A DNA stretch of 64,000 nt from Bizionia saleffrena (GTDB taxonomy: Bacteria > Bacteroidota > Bacteroidia > Flavobacteriales > Flavobacteriaceae), in assembly GCF_008086175.1 (NCBI RefSeq), contig NZ_VSKM01000002.1, forward strand, positions 186,001-250,000, in the 5' to 3' direction. A program made the translations under genes and the position numbers. Positions 55,895 to 64,000 of this stretch are shown piece by piece. Position 1 is the stretch's first letter. Each line of letters starts with the position of its first letter. The notes beneath the pieces were generated by a model that saw only the letters and a list, made by a program, of their open reading frames with translations, searched no databases and was not told the DNA's origin.

Positions 55895-56791
55895 TTACAT
55901 CATCTTTAATGTATTTATTTCTTGTATTGTTAAGTGTTTCCAGTGACCTCTAGGAATATCTTTTTTAGTTAAATGTGCAATTTGAACACAATCAATTCTA
56001 ACAATCTCATATTTTAAGCTATCGAAAATAGTATGTAAAATAGTATTTCCGGTATTTTTAATTTTTATACCAATTTCGTTTTTGTTTTTATTATCTACAT
56101 AATCAACTTCTTCAACTGAAACTAATTTCCCCTCGACTTTAAAACCTTCTCTAATTTTTTTTAGATCCTCTAATTTTAGGGGCTTATCTAATTCAACTTG
56201 AAATAAACGTTCCACTCCTTTATTAGAGTTTGTAAAGCGACTCATAACGACATCATCGTTAGTAAATAACAATAACCCAGTAGAGTTTCGCCCTAAACGC
56301 CCAATAGGCTTTACGCGCGAAGCTGTTGCATTGGCTACTAAATCCATAACTGTACGCCCTTTATTCTCACTTACTGTCGTAGCAAACCCCTTAGGCTTGT
56401 TAAGTAACACGTAAGCTTTTGGCTCTGGGTTAATTCGCGCACCATCGTAACGCACTTCGTCGTCTAATTGCACTTTGTACCCCATTTCGATTACTACTTT
56501 TCCGTTTACCGAAACCAGTCCCGTAGAGATATGCATATCGGCCTCACGACGCGAGCATACTCCAGAATTTGCTATATATTTATTTAATCTAATTTCGCTA
56601 GGATTAGATGCTTTTTTTGATGGCGCTTTCGATGCCGCTTTAGGCGTTGGTTTAGCCGCTGTTTTTGACACTGGTTTAGTCGATGCTTTCTTATTTAAAG
56701 GGGCCTTTCCTCTTGTAAAACTTTTAGATTTACTCGTATTACTTCCTCGACCTGAAGCCTTTCCTTTATCATTCCCACCTTGTTTACTCAT
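55895..56791 (-). CDS. rluB: RluB-type rRNA pseudouridine synthase with basic N-terminal tail
   Basis: About 298 residues from MSKQGGNDKG. A Lys/Ser/Ala-rich, low-complexity tail fills the first ~65 residues, then an S4 domain (IRLNKYIANSGVCSRREAD) and the RsuA/RluB catalytic domain. The active-site motif reads PIGRLGRNSTGLLLFTND where the family has GRLD; the catalytic Asp position appears as Gly (see findings). An upstream TTG at 56809 lies inside the -7 element, so the ATG at 56791 is preferred. It would modify 23S rRNA, if active. Confidence 0.82.
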   Translation of the reverse strand: MSKQGGNDKGKASGRGSNTSKSKSFTRGKAPLNKKASTKPVSKTAAKPTPKAASKAPSKKASNPSEIRLNKYIANSGVCSRREADMHISTGLVSVNGKVVIEMGYKVQLDDEVRYDGARINPEPKAYVLLNKPKGFATTVSENKGRTVMDLVANATASRVKPIGRLGRNSTGLLLFTNDDVVMSRFTNSNKGVERLFQVELDKPLKLEDLKKIREGFKVEGKLVSVEEVDYVDNKNKNEIGIKIKNTGNTILHTIFDSLKYEIVRIDCVQIAHLTKKDIPRGHWKHLTIQEINTLKMM

Positions 56792-56806
56792 CTTGTGTTT
56801 TTTTTG

Positions 56807-56814
56807 CAAAGATA
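56807..56814 (-). promoter_or_regulatory. -7 promoter element (TATCTTTG) of rluB
   Basis: Minus-strand TATCTTTG matches TAnnTTTG and lies 15 bp before the ATG of rluB. It indicates that rluB has its own start within or after the isoprenoid operon. Confidence 0.5.
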
Positions 56815-56854
56815 TATTTAATAATTTTGATAACAGATTTTAAGATCTGATTAT

Positions 56855-57760
56855 TTAAAATAGTCTATTTAAGACTAAATCTACGTCAATTAACAAAATA
56901 CTAATAACGCCAGCCACAATAATTAGCTTTAACACATTATGAAGTATCACGTATTGCTTCTTTGATTGCGATCGCCACAATAAAATAAGAAATATAATAA
57001 GTAGCATTAGGCACGCATTAAAGTAGAAATACATATACCCCACTTCAAACTTATAAACCAACAAATACCCTGGAAATAAGGTTACCAAAACCAAAAAGCT
57101 TATAATATATTTTGCGATTTTCTCTCCATATTTAACGGGTACAGTGTGGTAACCCAAAGCTAAATCGCCTTTTATATTTTCTAAGTCTTTCGTGACCTCT
57201 CTAATTAAAATAATTAAAAACAAAAAGGTAGCGTGAACAAAAATTACTGTATCGAAATTTTTATAGTAGGTAAAAATGGCGAAGAATGGTGTAATTGTTA
57301 ATATTGCTGAAGTAAGATTACCAATTACCGGCATCTTTTTAAGCTTATGAGAATAGAACCAAATGGCAAAAATATAAATCGAGAAAAATAGTACAGCGCG
57401 AAAAGACACGTAACTTGCCATTATTATGGCCGAAAAATTGAGCACAAAATAAAAAGACAATTTTGTATTTTGACTGACTAACTTATCTAACAGTGTTTTG
57501 TTAGGCTTATTAATTAAATCTTTTTCTGAATCGTAGAAGTTGTTTATAATATAACCACCAGCAATTACAGCCGAAGAGGCTAAAACCAACATTAATAAAT
57601 TAACATCGAATAAAACAGTTTTTACGGGTATATTATGTGCAAAAATATACACTGATGCTAAGTACTGCGCTAAGACAACAATTAAAATATTATAACCACG
57701 AACAACAGAAAAAAGGCTGAAAAACTTAATTATAATGTGTTTATGCTTACGAGAAAACAT
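56855..57760 (-). CDS. UbiA-family prenyltransferase
   Basis: The 301-residue membrane protein has about eight helices and the Asp-rich site NNFYDSEKDLINKPNKTL (NxxxD type), plus a second DLENIKGD. Members attach prenyl chains to quinone, glycerol phosphate or related acceptors; Flavobacteriaceae copies are often annotated as geranylgeranylglycerol-phosphate geranylgeranyltransferase. It starts 9 bp after the mevalonate-kinase-like gene, so it uses isoprenoids made by the same operon. Confidence 0.88.
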   Translation of the reverse strand: MFSRKHKHIIIKFFSLFSVVRGYNILIVVLAQYLASVYIFAHNIPVKTVLFDVNLLMLVLASSAVIAGGYIINNFYDSEKDLINKPNKTLLDKLVSQNTKLSFYFVLNFSAIIMASYVSFRAVLFFSIYIFAIWFYSHKLKKMPVIGNLTSAILTITPFFAIFTYYKNFDTVIFVHATFLFLIILIREVTKDLENIKGDLALGYHTVPVKYGEKIAKYIISFLVLVTLFPGYLLVYKFEVGYMYFYFNACLMLLIIFLILLWRSQSKKQYVILHNVLKLIIVAGVISILLIDVDLVLNRLF

Positions 57761-57769
57761 ACCGTAAAT

Positions 57770-58699
57770 TTAGAAGTTATAAACCACTTCTAACTTGTAG
57801 TCTTTAAGTGCATTTTTTGCTTTTTGGATGTCTTCGGTAAAGCCTAAAATATAACCGCCACCGCCAGAACCACACAATTTCAAGTAGTAGTCATTGGTAT
57901 CCAATCCCTTTTTCCAAAGGGCGTGAAATTGCTTAGGAATCATAGGTTTAAAATGGTTTAACACCACTTTAGAGAGTTGTTTTGTATTAGAAAACAAGGA
58001 CTTGATATCGCCATTTAAAAAATCGTCTACACACGCATCGGTATGTTTTATAAACTGATTTTTTAACATATTACGAAACCCTTCTTGTTTCATGCTTTCC
58101 ATAAAAATACTAACCATTGGCGCTGTTTCTCCAATAACACCACTATCTATTAAAAAGACCGCACCTTTACCAGACGTACTTTGTGTAGGAATACCAGTCG
58201 CTTCTATATTATCTTTAGAATTGATAAGTATTGGTAAGCTTAAGTAACTATTTAACGGGTCTAATCCTGAAGATTTTCCGTGGAAAAAAGATTCCATTTC
58301 CGAAAAGACCGTTTTCAAAATCAATAATTTTTCTCGAGTTAAATTCTCAAGAACTGTAATCTTTTTAATCGCATATTTATCATAAATAGCGGCCACTAGT
58401 GCACCACTACTTCCCACACCATAGCCTTGTGGAATAGACGAATCAAAATACATTCCTGCTTCAATATCGGCATTTAAAGCTTCAATTTCAAAAACCACTA
58501 ATTCTGCATCAAGAGTAGAAAGATACGCTGCAAAACGTTTCAAATTTTTATTTGAAAGCAGTGCAACTTCAGACGTATTATGATCTGTTTTTAGCGCGCC
58601 ATTATAAAAATTATAAGGTATTGACAGTCCTTTCGAATCTTTAATGATTCCGTATTCTCCGAAAAGAAGGATTTTTGAGTAAAAAAGAGGTCCTTTCAT
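57770..58699 (-). CDS. GHMP kinase, mevalonate-kinase-like
   Basis: The 309-residue protein has the GHMP nucleotide loop PQGYGVGSSGALVAAIYDKY (within ~88-107), an N-terminal KILLFGEYGI and the C-terminal CGSGGGGYILGF. Its neighbours, diphosphomevalonate decarboxylase upstream and a prenyltransferase downstream, make mevalonate kinase the best call; phosphomevalonate kinase is the alternative. Confidence 0.85.
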   Translation of the reverse strand: MKGPLFYSKILLFGEYGIIKDSKGLSIPYNFYNGALKTDHNTSEVALLSNKNLKRFAAYLSTLDAELVVFEIEALNADIEAGMYFDSSIPQGYGVGSSGALVAAIYDKYAIKKITVLENLTREKLLILKTVFSEMESFFHGKSSGLDPLNSYLSLPILINSKDNIEATGIPTQSTSGKGAVFLIDSGVIGETAPMVSIFMESMKQEGFRNMLKNQFIKHTDACVDDFLNGDIKSLFSNTKQLSKVVLNHFKPMIPKQFHALWKKGLDTNDYYLKLCGSGGGGYILGFTEDIQKAKNALKDYKLEVVYNF

Positions 58700-58728
58700 A
58701 TGCTAACTAAAGATTTGGTATAGTGAAT

Positions 58729-59811
58729 TTACAATTGTTTTGCACCAAATCCTATTTGGTCACAAATATAATGACCATTTTGACAATAAGCAACTAACTC
58801 TTTGTTAATGAATTCGTTAATTTTCACGGCCTCGTTCTCAGGGAAGAGTACGTGCACATTCGCTCCTGCATCCAAAGTAAAACCTATATTAAGGCCAGTT
58901 TCTGCTCTAAATTCCCAAATTTTATTAATAATTTCTAACGTATTCGGTTTCATCAAAATAAAGTAAGGTGTACTCGCCATCATCATAGCGTGCAGCGTTA
59001 AGGCTTCACTTTCCATTAAGGCTATAAACGCTTTTAAGTCTCCAGATTTTAAAATAGTTTTCATTGTTGTTATATTCTCCACCGCTTGTTTAAATCGGTT
59101 TTGAGCGAATGGATGATTGTGCATTAAGTTATGCCCAACCGTACTACTTACTTGTTTTTCACCTTTATCTACCAATAGAATCGTGTCGTGATAATTTTTA
59201 AATACAGAATGCACCTCCTCGGTATATTTTACGCCAAAAAGATCGGAACTTCCCTCAATTTCAGAATGTTGTCCCCAAACAACTATATCGCCCTCAATAC
59301 TTCGGCAAGCACTACCAGAGCCTAAACGTGCTAAAAAAGAGGCTTTTTTATTACAATACGTTGTCGTTATCTTCGGGTTTAATAATTTCTCAACACTCAT
59401 TAAGCATAACGCTAAGGCACTCATTCCTGAGGCAGAAGAAGCAATACCAGAACTATGCGGGAATGTATTTGACGTATTAATAATAAAATGATACTGTTTT
59501 AAAAACGGCACATAATCCTTAATACGTTTAAAAAACGTTTCAATTTTTGGTTTAAACGCCTCATTTTTTTCGCCTTCAAAAAACACCTCAAAAGAAAATG
59601 AGTCGTGAGTACCGTTTCTCGGTTCGAAAACAAGCTCAGTTTCGGTTTTACACGCCTCTAAAGTGAAGCTAATAGACGGATTTTCGGGTATTTGATTTTC
59701 CTTTTTACCCCAATATTTTACTAACGCAATATTACTTGGTGAGGCCCACGTCACTTTTCCTTTTTTTAAAATGGTTGGGCTATAATTGGAAATAAAATTT
59801 AATTCTATCAT
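58729..59811 (-). CDS. mvaD: Diphosphomevalonate decarboxylase
   Basis: About 360 residues from MIELNFISNY. Features are WASPSNIALVKYWGK, FPHSSGIASSASGMSALALC (the ATP loop, ~125-145), RLGSGSACRSI and FTLDAGANVHVLF, all typical of the enzyme that makes isopentenyl diphosphate. A TTG start at 59829 would lie inside the TATATTTG promoter element, so the ATG at 59811 is preferred. First gene of the isoprenoid operon. Confidence 0.92.
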   Translation of the reverse strand: MIELNFISNYSPTILKKGKVTWASPSNIALVKYWGKKENQIPENPSISFTLEACKTETELVFEPRNGTHDSFSFEVFFEGEKNEAFKPKIETFFKRIKDYVPFLKQYHFIINTSNTFPHSSGIASSASGMSALALCLMSVEKLLNPKITTTYCNKKASFLARLGSGSACRSIEGDIVVWGQHSEIEGSSDLFGVKYTEEVHSVFKNYHDTILLVDKGEKQVSSTVGHNLMHNHPFAQNRFKQAVENITTMKTILKSGDLKAFIALMESEALTLHAMMMASTPYFILMKPNTLEIINKIWEFRAETGLNIGFTLDAGANVHVLFPENEAVKINEFINKELVAYCQNGHYICDQIGFGAKQL

Positions 59812-59826
59812 TAAAAAACGTTTTTG

Positions 59827-59834
59827 CAAATATA
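59827..59834 (-). promoter_or_regulatory. -7 promoter element (TATATTTG) of mvaD
   Basis: Minus-strand TATATTTG matches TAnnTTTG and ends 15 bp before the mvaD ATG. It places the transcription start just upstream and decides the translation start. A -33 TTTG is not clear. Confidence 0.55.
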
Positions 59835-59982
59835 GTTTTTAATTCTATTTAATAATTTAGTACATTGCCTAAATAATTAAGGCTGACTTAGCTTTTACGC
59901 TATAAATAGTATAAATTTCTAATTCTCTTATCTGCGTTTTAAGTCCTTTTAATTGATAACAAATAGTTTACTAACTAGTTTA

Positions 59983-60003
59983 CGAATCTCTCCTTAAGAT
60001 TCG
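59983..60003. promoter_or_regulatory. Candidate operator of the TetR gene
   Basis: CGAATCT (59983-59989) and AGATTCG (59997-60003) form a perfect 7-bp inverted repeat with a 7-bp spacer, 37 bp upstream of the TetR start. A TAGTTTAC direct repeat (59964, 59976) lies just before. TetR proteins usually bind such palindromes near their own promoter; binding here is inference. Confidence 0.4.
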
Positions 60004-60040
60004 CACCCTCTTTTCTAGTTACGTTTTAAAAACCACTTTA

Positions 60041-60595
60041 ATGGATAAAAAACAAAGAATTATTCTCACAATGTTAGAACTCGTTGTGGATCAAGGCGTA
60101 CACGCCACACCAATGTCGCAAGTGGCTAGGGAAGCCAATGTTGCCGTAGGAACAATCTATCATTATTTTAAAAATAAAAATGAAATTATCGAAGAAATCT
60201 ACTCGATGATTTGTAGGGATTTTGGTGTCGTACTAATAGCAAATATGCCTGATGAAGATTTTAAAAAGCAATACGAAGCGATATGGTTAAATATGTTTTA
60301 TTACTTTACAGAAAACCCCCTTGCTTTTGAATTTATGGAACACGTAGCAGTGCCACCAATTATAACTCCGGAAATACGACTGAAAAACGTACAGCATTTT
60401 GTAAATATTAGAGATTTTATGCTTTCTGGTATTTTACAAAAAAAACTAAAAGACGTGCCTTTACGTTTAATAGTTCAGATGGCGTTTGGCACCGTCATTT
60501 CTGCGGCGCGTTTAAAATTTAAAAAGGAATTACCAATGTCGGATATTCAAGTGCGCGAGGCGCTAAAGATGTCTTGGGATTGTATTAAAATTTAA
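60041..60595 (+). CDS. TetR/AcrR-family transcriptional regulator
   Basis: The 184-residue protein has an N-terminal TetR HTH (RIILTMLELVVDQGVHATPMSQVAREANVAVGTIYHYF is the full helix region; core AVGTIYHYFKNK) and a helical ligand-binding domain. It stands alone between the isoprenoid operon and a decayed gene. Ligand and targets are unknown; an upstream inverted repeat suggests autoregulation. Confidence 0.9.
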   Translation: MDKKQRIILTMLELVVDQGVHATPMSQVAREANVAVGTIYHYFKNKNEIIEEIYSMICRDFGVVLIANMPDEDFKKQYEAIWLNMFYYFTENPLAFEFMEHVAVPPIITPEIRLKNVQHFVNIRDFMLSGILQKKLKDVPLRLIVQMAFGTVISAARLKFKKELPMSDIQVREALKMSWDCIKI

Positions 60596-60602
60596 AGAAG
60601 TG

Positions 60603-60875
60603 CTAATAAAAAAAGAGACAACTATTCACAGCTCTAAAACAGCTCTTTTCAATAGGTAATTTATCTGCAGGGGTTTCTCTTATTATGGATGTAAAGGCGT
60701 AACTTGTTTTAACCATTATAGCAACATCCAAACCATAACCACTTAAAATAGCTTATTTAACAACTGCAGCAATGGTGCTTATTGCGCCTAGTGAACGTTC
60801 AAAAACAAGATTTTCATACTGTGTTAGCGACATACATTTTACATCCTAATTTTTCAATAGTACACCACCAATCGG
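60603..60875 (-). pseudogene. Remnant of a DUF1697 gene
   Basis: In the 344-bp gap after the TetR gene, the minus strand carries a fragment similar to DUF1697: LTQYENLVFERSLGAIST, then a TAA, then AILSGYGLDVAIMVKTSYAF, TSII, and ADKLPIEKSCF, compared with the family pattern TYIQSGNxVF...FGFDVxVxVRT...NPF. Just upstream, in another frame, IEKLGCKMYVA matches the EKLGFxNVxTY segment, so there is at least one frameshift. Both ends are missing. A decayed gene. Confidence 0.62.
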
Positions 60876-60939
60876 CTCTATTTTTTTTAAACTTTCAAAC
60901 ATTTATCCTCGAAGTTAGGCAATACGCTTTTTTATAACG

Positions 60940-62145
60940 CTACAAGTTTTGAGCTAAAATATAGGCCCCCGTCCAAGCATTCTGAAAATTAAACCCGCCA
61001 GTAACCGCATCTATATTTAAAATCTCCCCCGAAAAGTAAAGATTAGGATGTAATTTACTTTCGTAGGTTTTAAAATCTATTTCTTTTAAATTTAAACCAC
61101 CAGCGGTTACAAACTCCTCTTTAAACGTGCTTTTTCCGTCTACCATAAATTCAGCTTCGGTTAATTGATTCGTTAAAGCTTCTAATTGTTGTTTGTTTAA
61201 ATCTGCCCAACGCATAACTTCGGTAATATCAGCCGCTAAAACTAACTGATACCAAAGACGTTTTGGCAAATCAAACTGAGGGAATTTATAGACTGTTTTT
61301 CTATTAAGCTCCTTTTTTATGGCTTTTAAACTCGCCATACAATCGGGAGAACTCTTACCAATAAAATTAATAGAGATAGCAAACTTATAGTCCATTTTTG
61401 CTAGTTCTAAAGCACCATAAGCAGACAATTTTAAAATAGAAGGCGCGCTCATTCCCCAATGGGTAATTAACAAAGGCCCACTAGACGCTAACGCGGTATT
61501 TTGCACCGTAATCTCTACATTTTTCACAACAACACCAGGGATGTTTTTTATCCGTTCGTCTTTAATATTAAACGTAAATAAAGACGGTACGGGAGCAGCC
61601 ACGGTATGCCCTAAATATTCGAGAACTTTCCATATTTTAGGGTTACTACCCGTTGCTAAAACCACTTTCTTACAATGGTAAACGTCGTTTTTGGTTTGTA
61701 TTTCCCAACCATTCTCGAGGGGCTTAAGGGTCGTTACAGGTTGATTTTTTAAGACCTCAACACCGTACTTTTCGACGTCATTTAAAAAACAATCGATTAT
61801 GGTCTGTGAAGAATCGGAAACGGGAAACATTCTACCATCGTCTTCAATTTTAAGTTCTACACCTCGTTTTTCAAACCATTCTATCGTATCCCCTGTCATA
61901 AAAGTATGAAAAGGGCCTAACAGTTCTTTTTCACCTCTGGGATAATTTAAAACTAATTCTTGCGGAATAAATTCGGCGTGCGTGACATTACAACGACCAC
62001 CACCAGAAATTTTAACCTTGGTTAGCACGTCTTTTCCACGCTCTAAAACGGCTATTTTTAAATGCGGATTTTTCTCTGCTGCATTTATCGCTGTAAAAAA
62101 ACCAGCGGCTCCACCACCTACTATAATAATATCTTTTTCAATCAT
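60940..62145 (-). CDS. HI0933-like flavoprotein (NAD(P)/FAD-dependent oxidoreductase)
   Basis: The 401-residue protein has an N-terminal FAD motif VGGGAAGFFTAINA, the family signature KISGGGRCNVTHAE and C-terminal VTAGGLNLKEIDF and GGFNFQNAWTGAYIL. It belongs to the BaiN/RdsA (HI0933) group of flavoproteins, whose substrate is mostly unknown. Its start overlaps the glycerophosphodiesterase stop by 4 bp. Confidence 0.9.
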   Translation of the reverse strand: MIEKDIIIVGGGAAGFFTAINAAEKNPHLKIAVLERGKDVLTKVKISGGGRCNVTHAEFIPQELVLNYPRGEKELLGPFHTFMTGDTIEWFEKRGVELKIEDDGRMFPVSDSSQTIIDCFLNDVEKYGVEVLKNQPVTTLKPLENGWEIQTKNDVYHCKKVVLATGSNPKIWKVLEYLGHTVAAPVPSLFTFNIKDERIKNIPGVVVKNVEITVQNTALASSGPLLITHWGMSAPSILKLSAYGALELAKMDYKFAISINFIGKSSPDCMASLKAIKKELNRKTVYKFPQFDLPKRLWYQLVLAADITEVMRWADLNKQQLEALTNQLTEAEFMVDGKSTFKEEFVTAGGLNLKEIDFKTYESKLHPNLYFSGEILNIDAVTGGFNFQNAWTGAYILAQNL

Positions 62146-62828
62146 AATCTATCTGGAAAATCTCCTATAATACCATTTACTTTGTACAATTTCATTCGCG
62201 CTATCGATTCGGGTTCATTAACCGTCCATGTATTAATGGTGTAGCCTTCACCCTGCACTCGTTTTACATTATCCCTAGACAACAATGTAAAATTGGGATG
62301 TATAATTTTTGCTCCGACGGTGTTTGCAAACTCAATAGCTTCGTCTAAATTAGCTTTGGTTAAAACAGCAAGCGGAATCTTTTTATCTAATTCTGAAACG
62401 GTCTCTAATTCGTGTTTTTGAAAACTAGACACGATAAAATGTGAATAGCTCCAGTTATATTCGTGTATATATTTTTGAATGACACGAACCGTTTCGGCTG
62501 CAGTATTTTTACCTTTTAACTCAATATTGACGATACATTTTTTATCGATAACATCTAACACTTCAGTTAAACTGGAAATATAATGTTTGTCGAAAACAAC
62601 CACCGATTGTAACTGTTTTAAAGTGCATTTTGAAACCTCTCCAGTAGCATTCGTATTTCTATCTAAAGTAAAATCGTGAAACACAATTAACTCACCCGAA
62701 GCGCACAAATGCACATCGAGTTCTATACCATCTACATTGCATTCTAATGCTTTTTTAAATGACGCTATGGTGTTTTCGGCAAGATAACCAGCAGCACCAC
62801 GATGCCCGATTTTTAATAGTTTTGACAT
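62142..62828 (-). CDS. Glycerophosphodiester phosphodiesterase
   Basis: The 228-residue protein has the GDPD hallmarks GHRGAAGYLAENTIASF and GIELDVHLCASGELIVFHD, plus a TIM-barrel ending NTWTVNEPESI. It hydrolyses deacylated phospholipids to glycerol-3-phosphate and an alcohol. No signal peptide, so cytoplasmic. Short and complete for a bacterial GDPD. It is co-transcribed with the flavoprotein gene. Confidence 0.92.
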   Translation of the reverse strand: MSKLLKIGHRGAAGYLAENTIASFKKALECNVDGIELDVHLCASGELIVFHDFTLDRNTNATGEVSKCTLKQLQSVVVFDKHYISSLTEVLDVIDKKCIVNIELKGKNTAAETVRVIQKYIHEYNWSYSHFIVSSFQKHELETVSELDKKIPLAVLTKANLDEAIEFANTVGAKIIHPNFTLLSRDNVKRVQGEGYTINTWTVNEPESIARMKLYKVNGIIGDFPDRL

Positions 62829-62864
62829 AATACATCCAAATTAATTGTAGGATTCTAGGTTTTT

Positions 62865-62872
62865 CAAAGTTA
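62865..62872 (-). promoter_or_regulatory. -7 promoter element (TAACTTTG) of the glycerophosphodiesterase operon
   Basis: Minus-strand TAACTTTG matches TAnnTTTG, 36 bp before the ATG of the glycerophosphodiesterase gene. No clear -33 element. Confidence 0.45.
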
Positions 62873-62955
62873 AAACTATAATAACAGTTAGATTAATAAA
62901 ATGATAAAAGTTATAAGTAACACCATTTTCAACTCTTATTTTTAAAGTATAAAAA

Positions 62956-62992
62956 AACCGCTTTATCATTCCGTAAGAATAATAAAGAGGTT
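62956..62992 (-). terminator. Terminator after the surface-antigen gene
   Basis: AACC-CTTTAT-ATTC pairs with GAAT-ATAAAG-GGTT, with two single mismatches and a 5-nt loop. On the minus strand a run of seven T follows. It lies 24 bp past the stop of the gene at 63016. Confidence 0.7.
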
Positions 62993-63015
62993 TTAAAGGC
63001 TACGATTTTTTGTTT

Positions 63016-64000
63016 TTAGAAGGCGATACCAAATCCAAATGAGAAGCGTAAGCCTTCTTCACTATTAAAGAAGTTGAAAGTACCCTGAACAGAATCTGCT
63101 GCAGACACCCAAAAACCACCGCCGTAATCGTTATGCCATTTATCTGAAATGTCGTTTTTAAGCCATACACGCCCCATATCTCCACCTACAAACACTCCCA
63201 ATTGCAACGGTAAGGTGTTTGTTCTAAAAGAGTTGAAACTGTAACGCAAATCGGCACTACCAACTAACGAATTTTTACCCGTAAAACGCTCGGCTCTATA
63301 CCCTCTTAACCCGTTTTTACTACCAATATTTGACGCTTGGTAAAACACGAGGTCGTCACCAAAACGCAGTTGTGATCGCACATCTGTTTTTAAAACTAAT
63401 TTTCTGTTTTGTGAAATAGAATTATAAAACCCTAAGTCGGTGTTTAAGTACCCATACGTGTATTTTGTGTTATCTGGTTCGGTTTTAATACCTGAATTAA
63501 TATTAAAAGTCATCCCACGTGTTGGTGTAATTTTATTATCGAAACTGGCATAATTATAGTTTCCTTCAAGCCCAGTAAAATAACGTCTTTCGTAGAACTC
63601 TCCAGTAGCGTCTTGCGGCATAAGAGCATCAATAAATCGATTTGATGACGTCCCGATCTCAACACCTTCAGCAATTAAATGCACGCCATAATCACTACCA
63701 AAACTCCCTCTTCTAAGCACACCAACGCTGACTTTATATATACTTTTCCTTACGCGGTTGTAATCCAAATCAAGATCATCGTCTAGATTCTCTGTTTCGT
63801 TTCCGTATCCAAAAAAGTTATTTGTAAAATTCTCGGAAGTTAATTGTCCTCCCACGTGTAAATTCCACTCCCCAAACACATTAGCATACTCACCCTCATA
63901 GTCTAAACTAAAGCCGCTAGTGGCAAAGAAATAACCACCATAAAAACGGTGCTGTTGCGCGTAGGGATTGCGTTGAAAACCTTTAACGGTGTACACATCC
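63016..64000 (-). CDS. C-terminal barrel of a BamA/TamA-type surface-antigen protein, cut by the right edge
   Basis: The frame is open to the right edge; the GTG near 63996 is an internal Val codon (preceded in frame by GAT), so the N-terminus is outside. The visible ~328 residues are an Omp85-type beta-barrel: GSKNGLRGYRAERFTGKNSL carries the L6-type RGY motif, FVGGDMGRVW is the conserved late strand, and the protein ends in Phe (GFGIAF), a BAM signal. In related bacteria such barrels are often fused to a metallophosphoesterase domain; that cannot be checked here. Confidence 0.82.
   Translation of the reverse strand, partial: DVYTVKGFQRNPYAQQHRFYGGYFFATSGFSLDYEGEYANVFGEWNLHVGGQLTSENFTNNFFGYGNETENLDDDLDLDYNRVRKSIYKVSVGVLRRGSFGSDYGVHLIAEGVEIGTSSNRFIDALMPQDATGEFYERRYFTGLEGNYNYASFDNKITPTRGMTFNINSGIKTEPDNTKYTYGYLNTDLGFYNSISQNRKLVLKTDVRSQLRFGDDLVFYQASNIGSKNGLRGYRAERFTGKNSLVGSADLRYSFNSFRTNTLPLQLGVFVGGDMGRVWLKNDISDKWHNDYGGGFWVSAADSVQGTFNFFNSEEGLRFSFGFGIAF

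Noticed and set aside
59812-59829. TTG start six codons upstream for mvaD (and likewise at 56809 for rluB)
   Set aside because: In both cases the TTG lies within a TAnnTTTG promoter element, so it would not be within the mRNA; the next ATG is used.
1-64000. CRISPR array or cas genes
   Set aside because: No regularly spaced repeats and no Cas-like protein were seen on either strand.

Overview
The window looks like a chromosome segment of a marine member of the Flavobacteriaceae (Bacteroidota). It is AT-rich, uses many TTG starts, has TAnnTTTG-type -7 promoter elements, and carries a SusC/SusD pair, a mevalonate-pathway block, TamB/TamA-like outer-membrane biogenesis genes and an arsenosugar (ArsS) gene cluster. 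No rRNA gene, complete tRNA, CRISPR array or transposase was seen.

Bases 1 to about 21,110 look like a mobile island whose left end lies outside the window. Its right end is marked by a tyrosine recombinase (19623-20918, minus), two 12-bp tandem repeats just upstream of it, and a displaced tRNA 3' end (21095-21110) that still carries its native terminator. Next to the integrase is a small replication/control module (RteC-like protein, HTH protein, replication-initiator-like protein, DnaC-like ATPase). The main cargo is one tightly packed eight-gene minus-strand defence run (16544 to 2834): hsdR, a RhuM-Fic protein, hsdM, hsdS, an ABC-type ATPase with an HNH nuclease (a Septu-like pair), then mcrB and mcrC. 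Junctions range from a 47-bp gap to a 17-bp overlap. Left of it are a broken SRAP (YedK/HMCES) gene, a zinc-metallopeptidase lipoprotein and the 5' part of an unnamed gene.

From 21,305 the sequence looks like core chromosome. tamB and a TamA/BamA-like gene come first. An arsenosugar region (28939-42360) follows: AhpD-like protein, radical SAM ArsS, two CofC-like and one GT2-type sugar transferases, SusC/SusD, an SSS symporter, a metallophosphoesterase-fold protein with a degraded metal site, rhodanese, purine nucleoside phosphorylase, fatty acid hydroxylase and DUF547 lipoprotein. A GH113-like lipoprotein, a flavin reductase next to a membrane ferredoxin, and three glycosyltransferases continue the theme of redox and glycan or glycolipid chemistry (43777-50401). 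ArsM, the enzyme that should feed ArsS, is not in the window.

The right third is mostly minus strand: a polyamine operon (arginine decarboxylase, agmatinase, deoxyhypusine-synthase-like enzyme, small acidic protein), an isoprenoid operon (diphosphomevalonate decarboxylase, mevalonate-kinase-like GHMP kinase, UbiA prenyltransferase), an RluB-type pseudouridine synthase, a TetR regulator, a flavoprotein, a glycerophosphodiesterase and the C-terminal barrel of a surface-antigen protein cut by the right edge.

A recurring oddity is genes interrupted by in-frame TAA codons: SRAP (one), an RMD1/DUF155 gene (two, with no frameshift) and a DUF1697 remnant (one, plus frameshifts).
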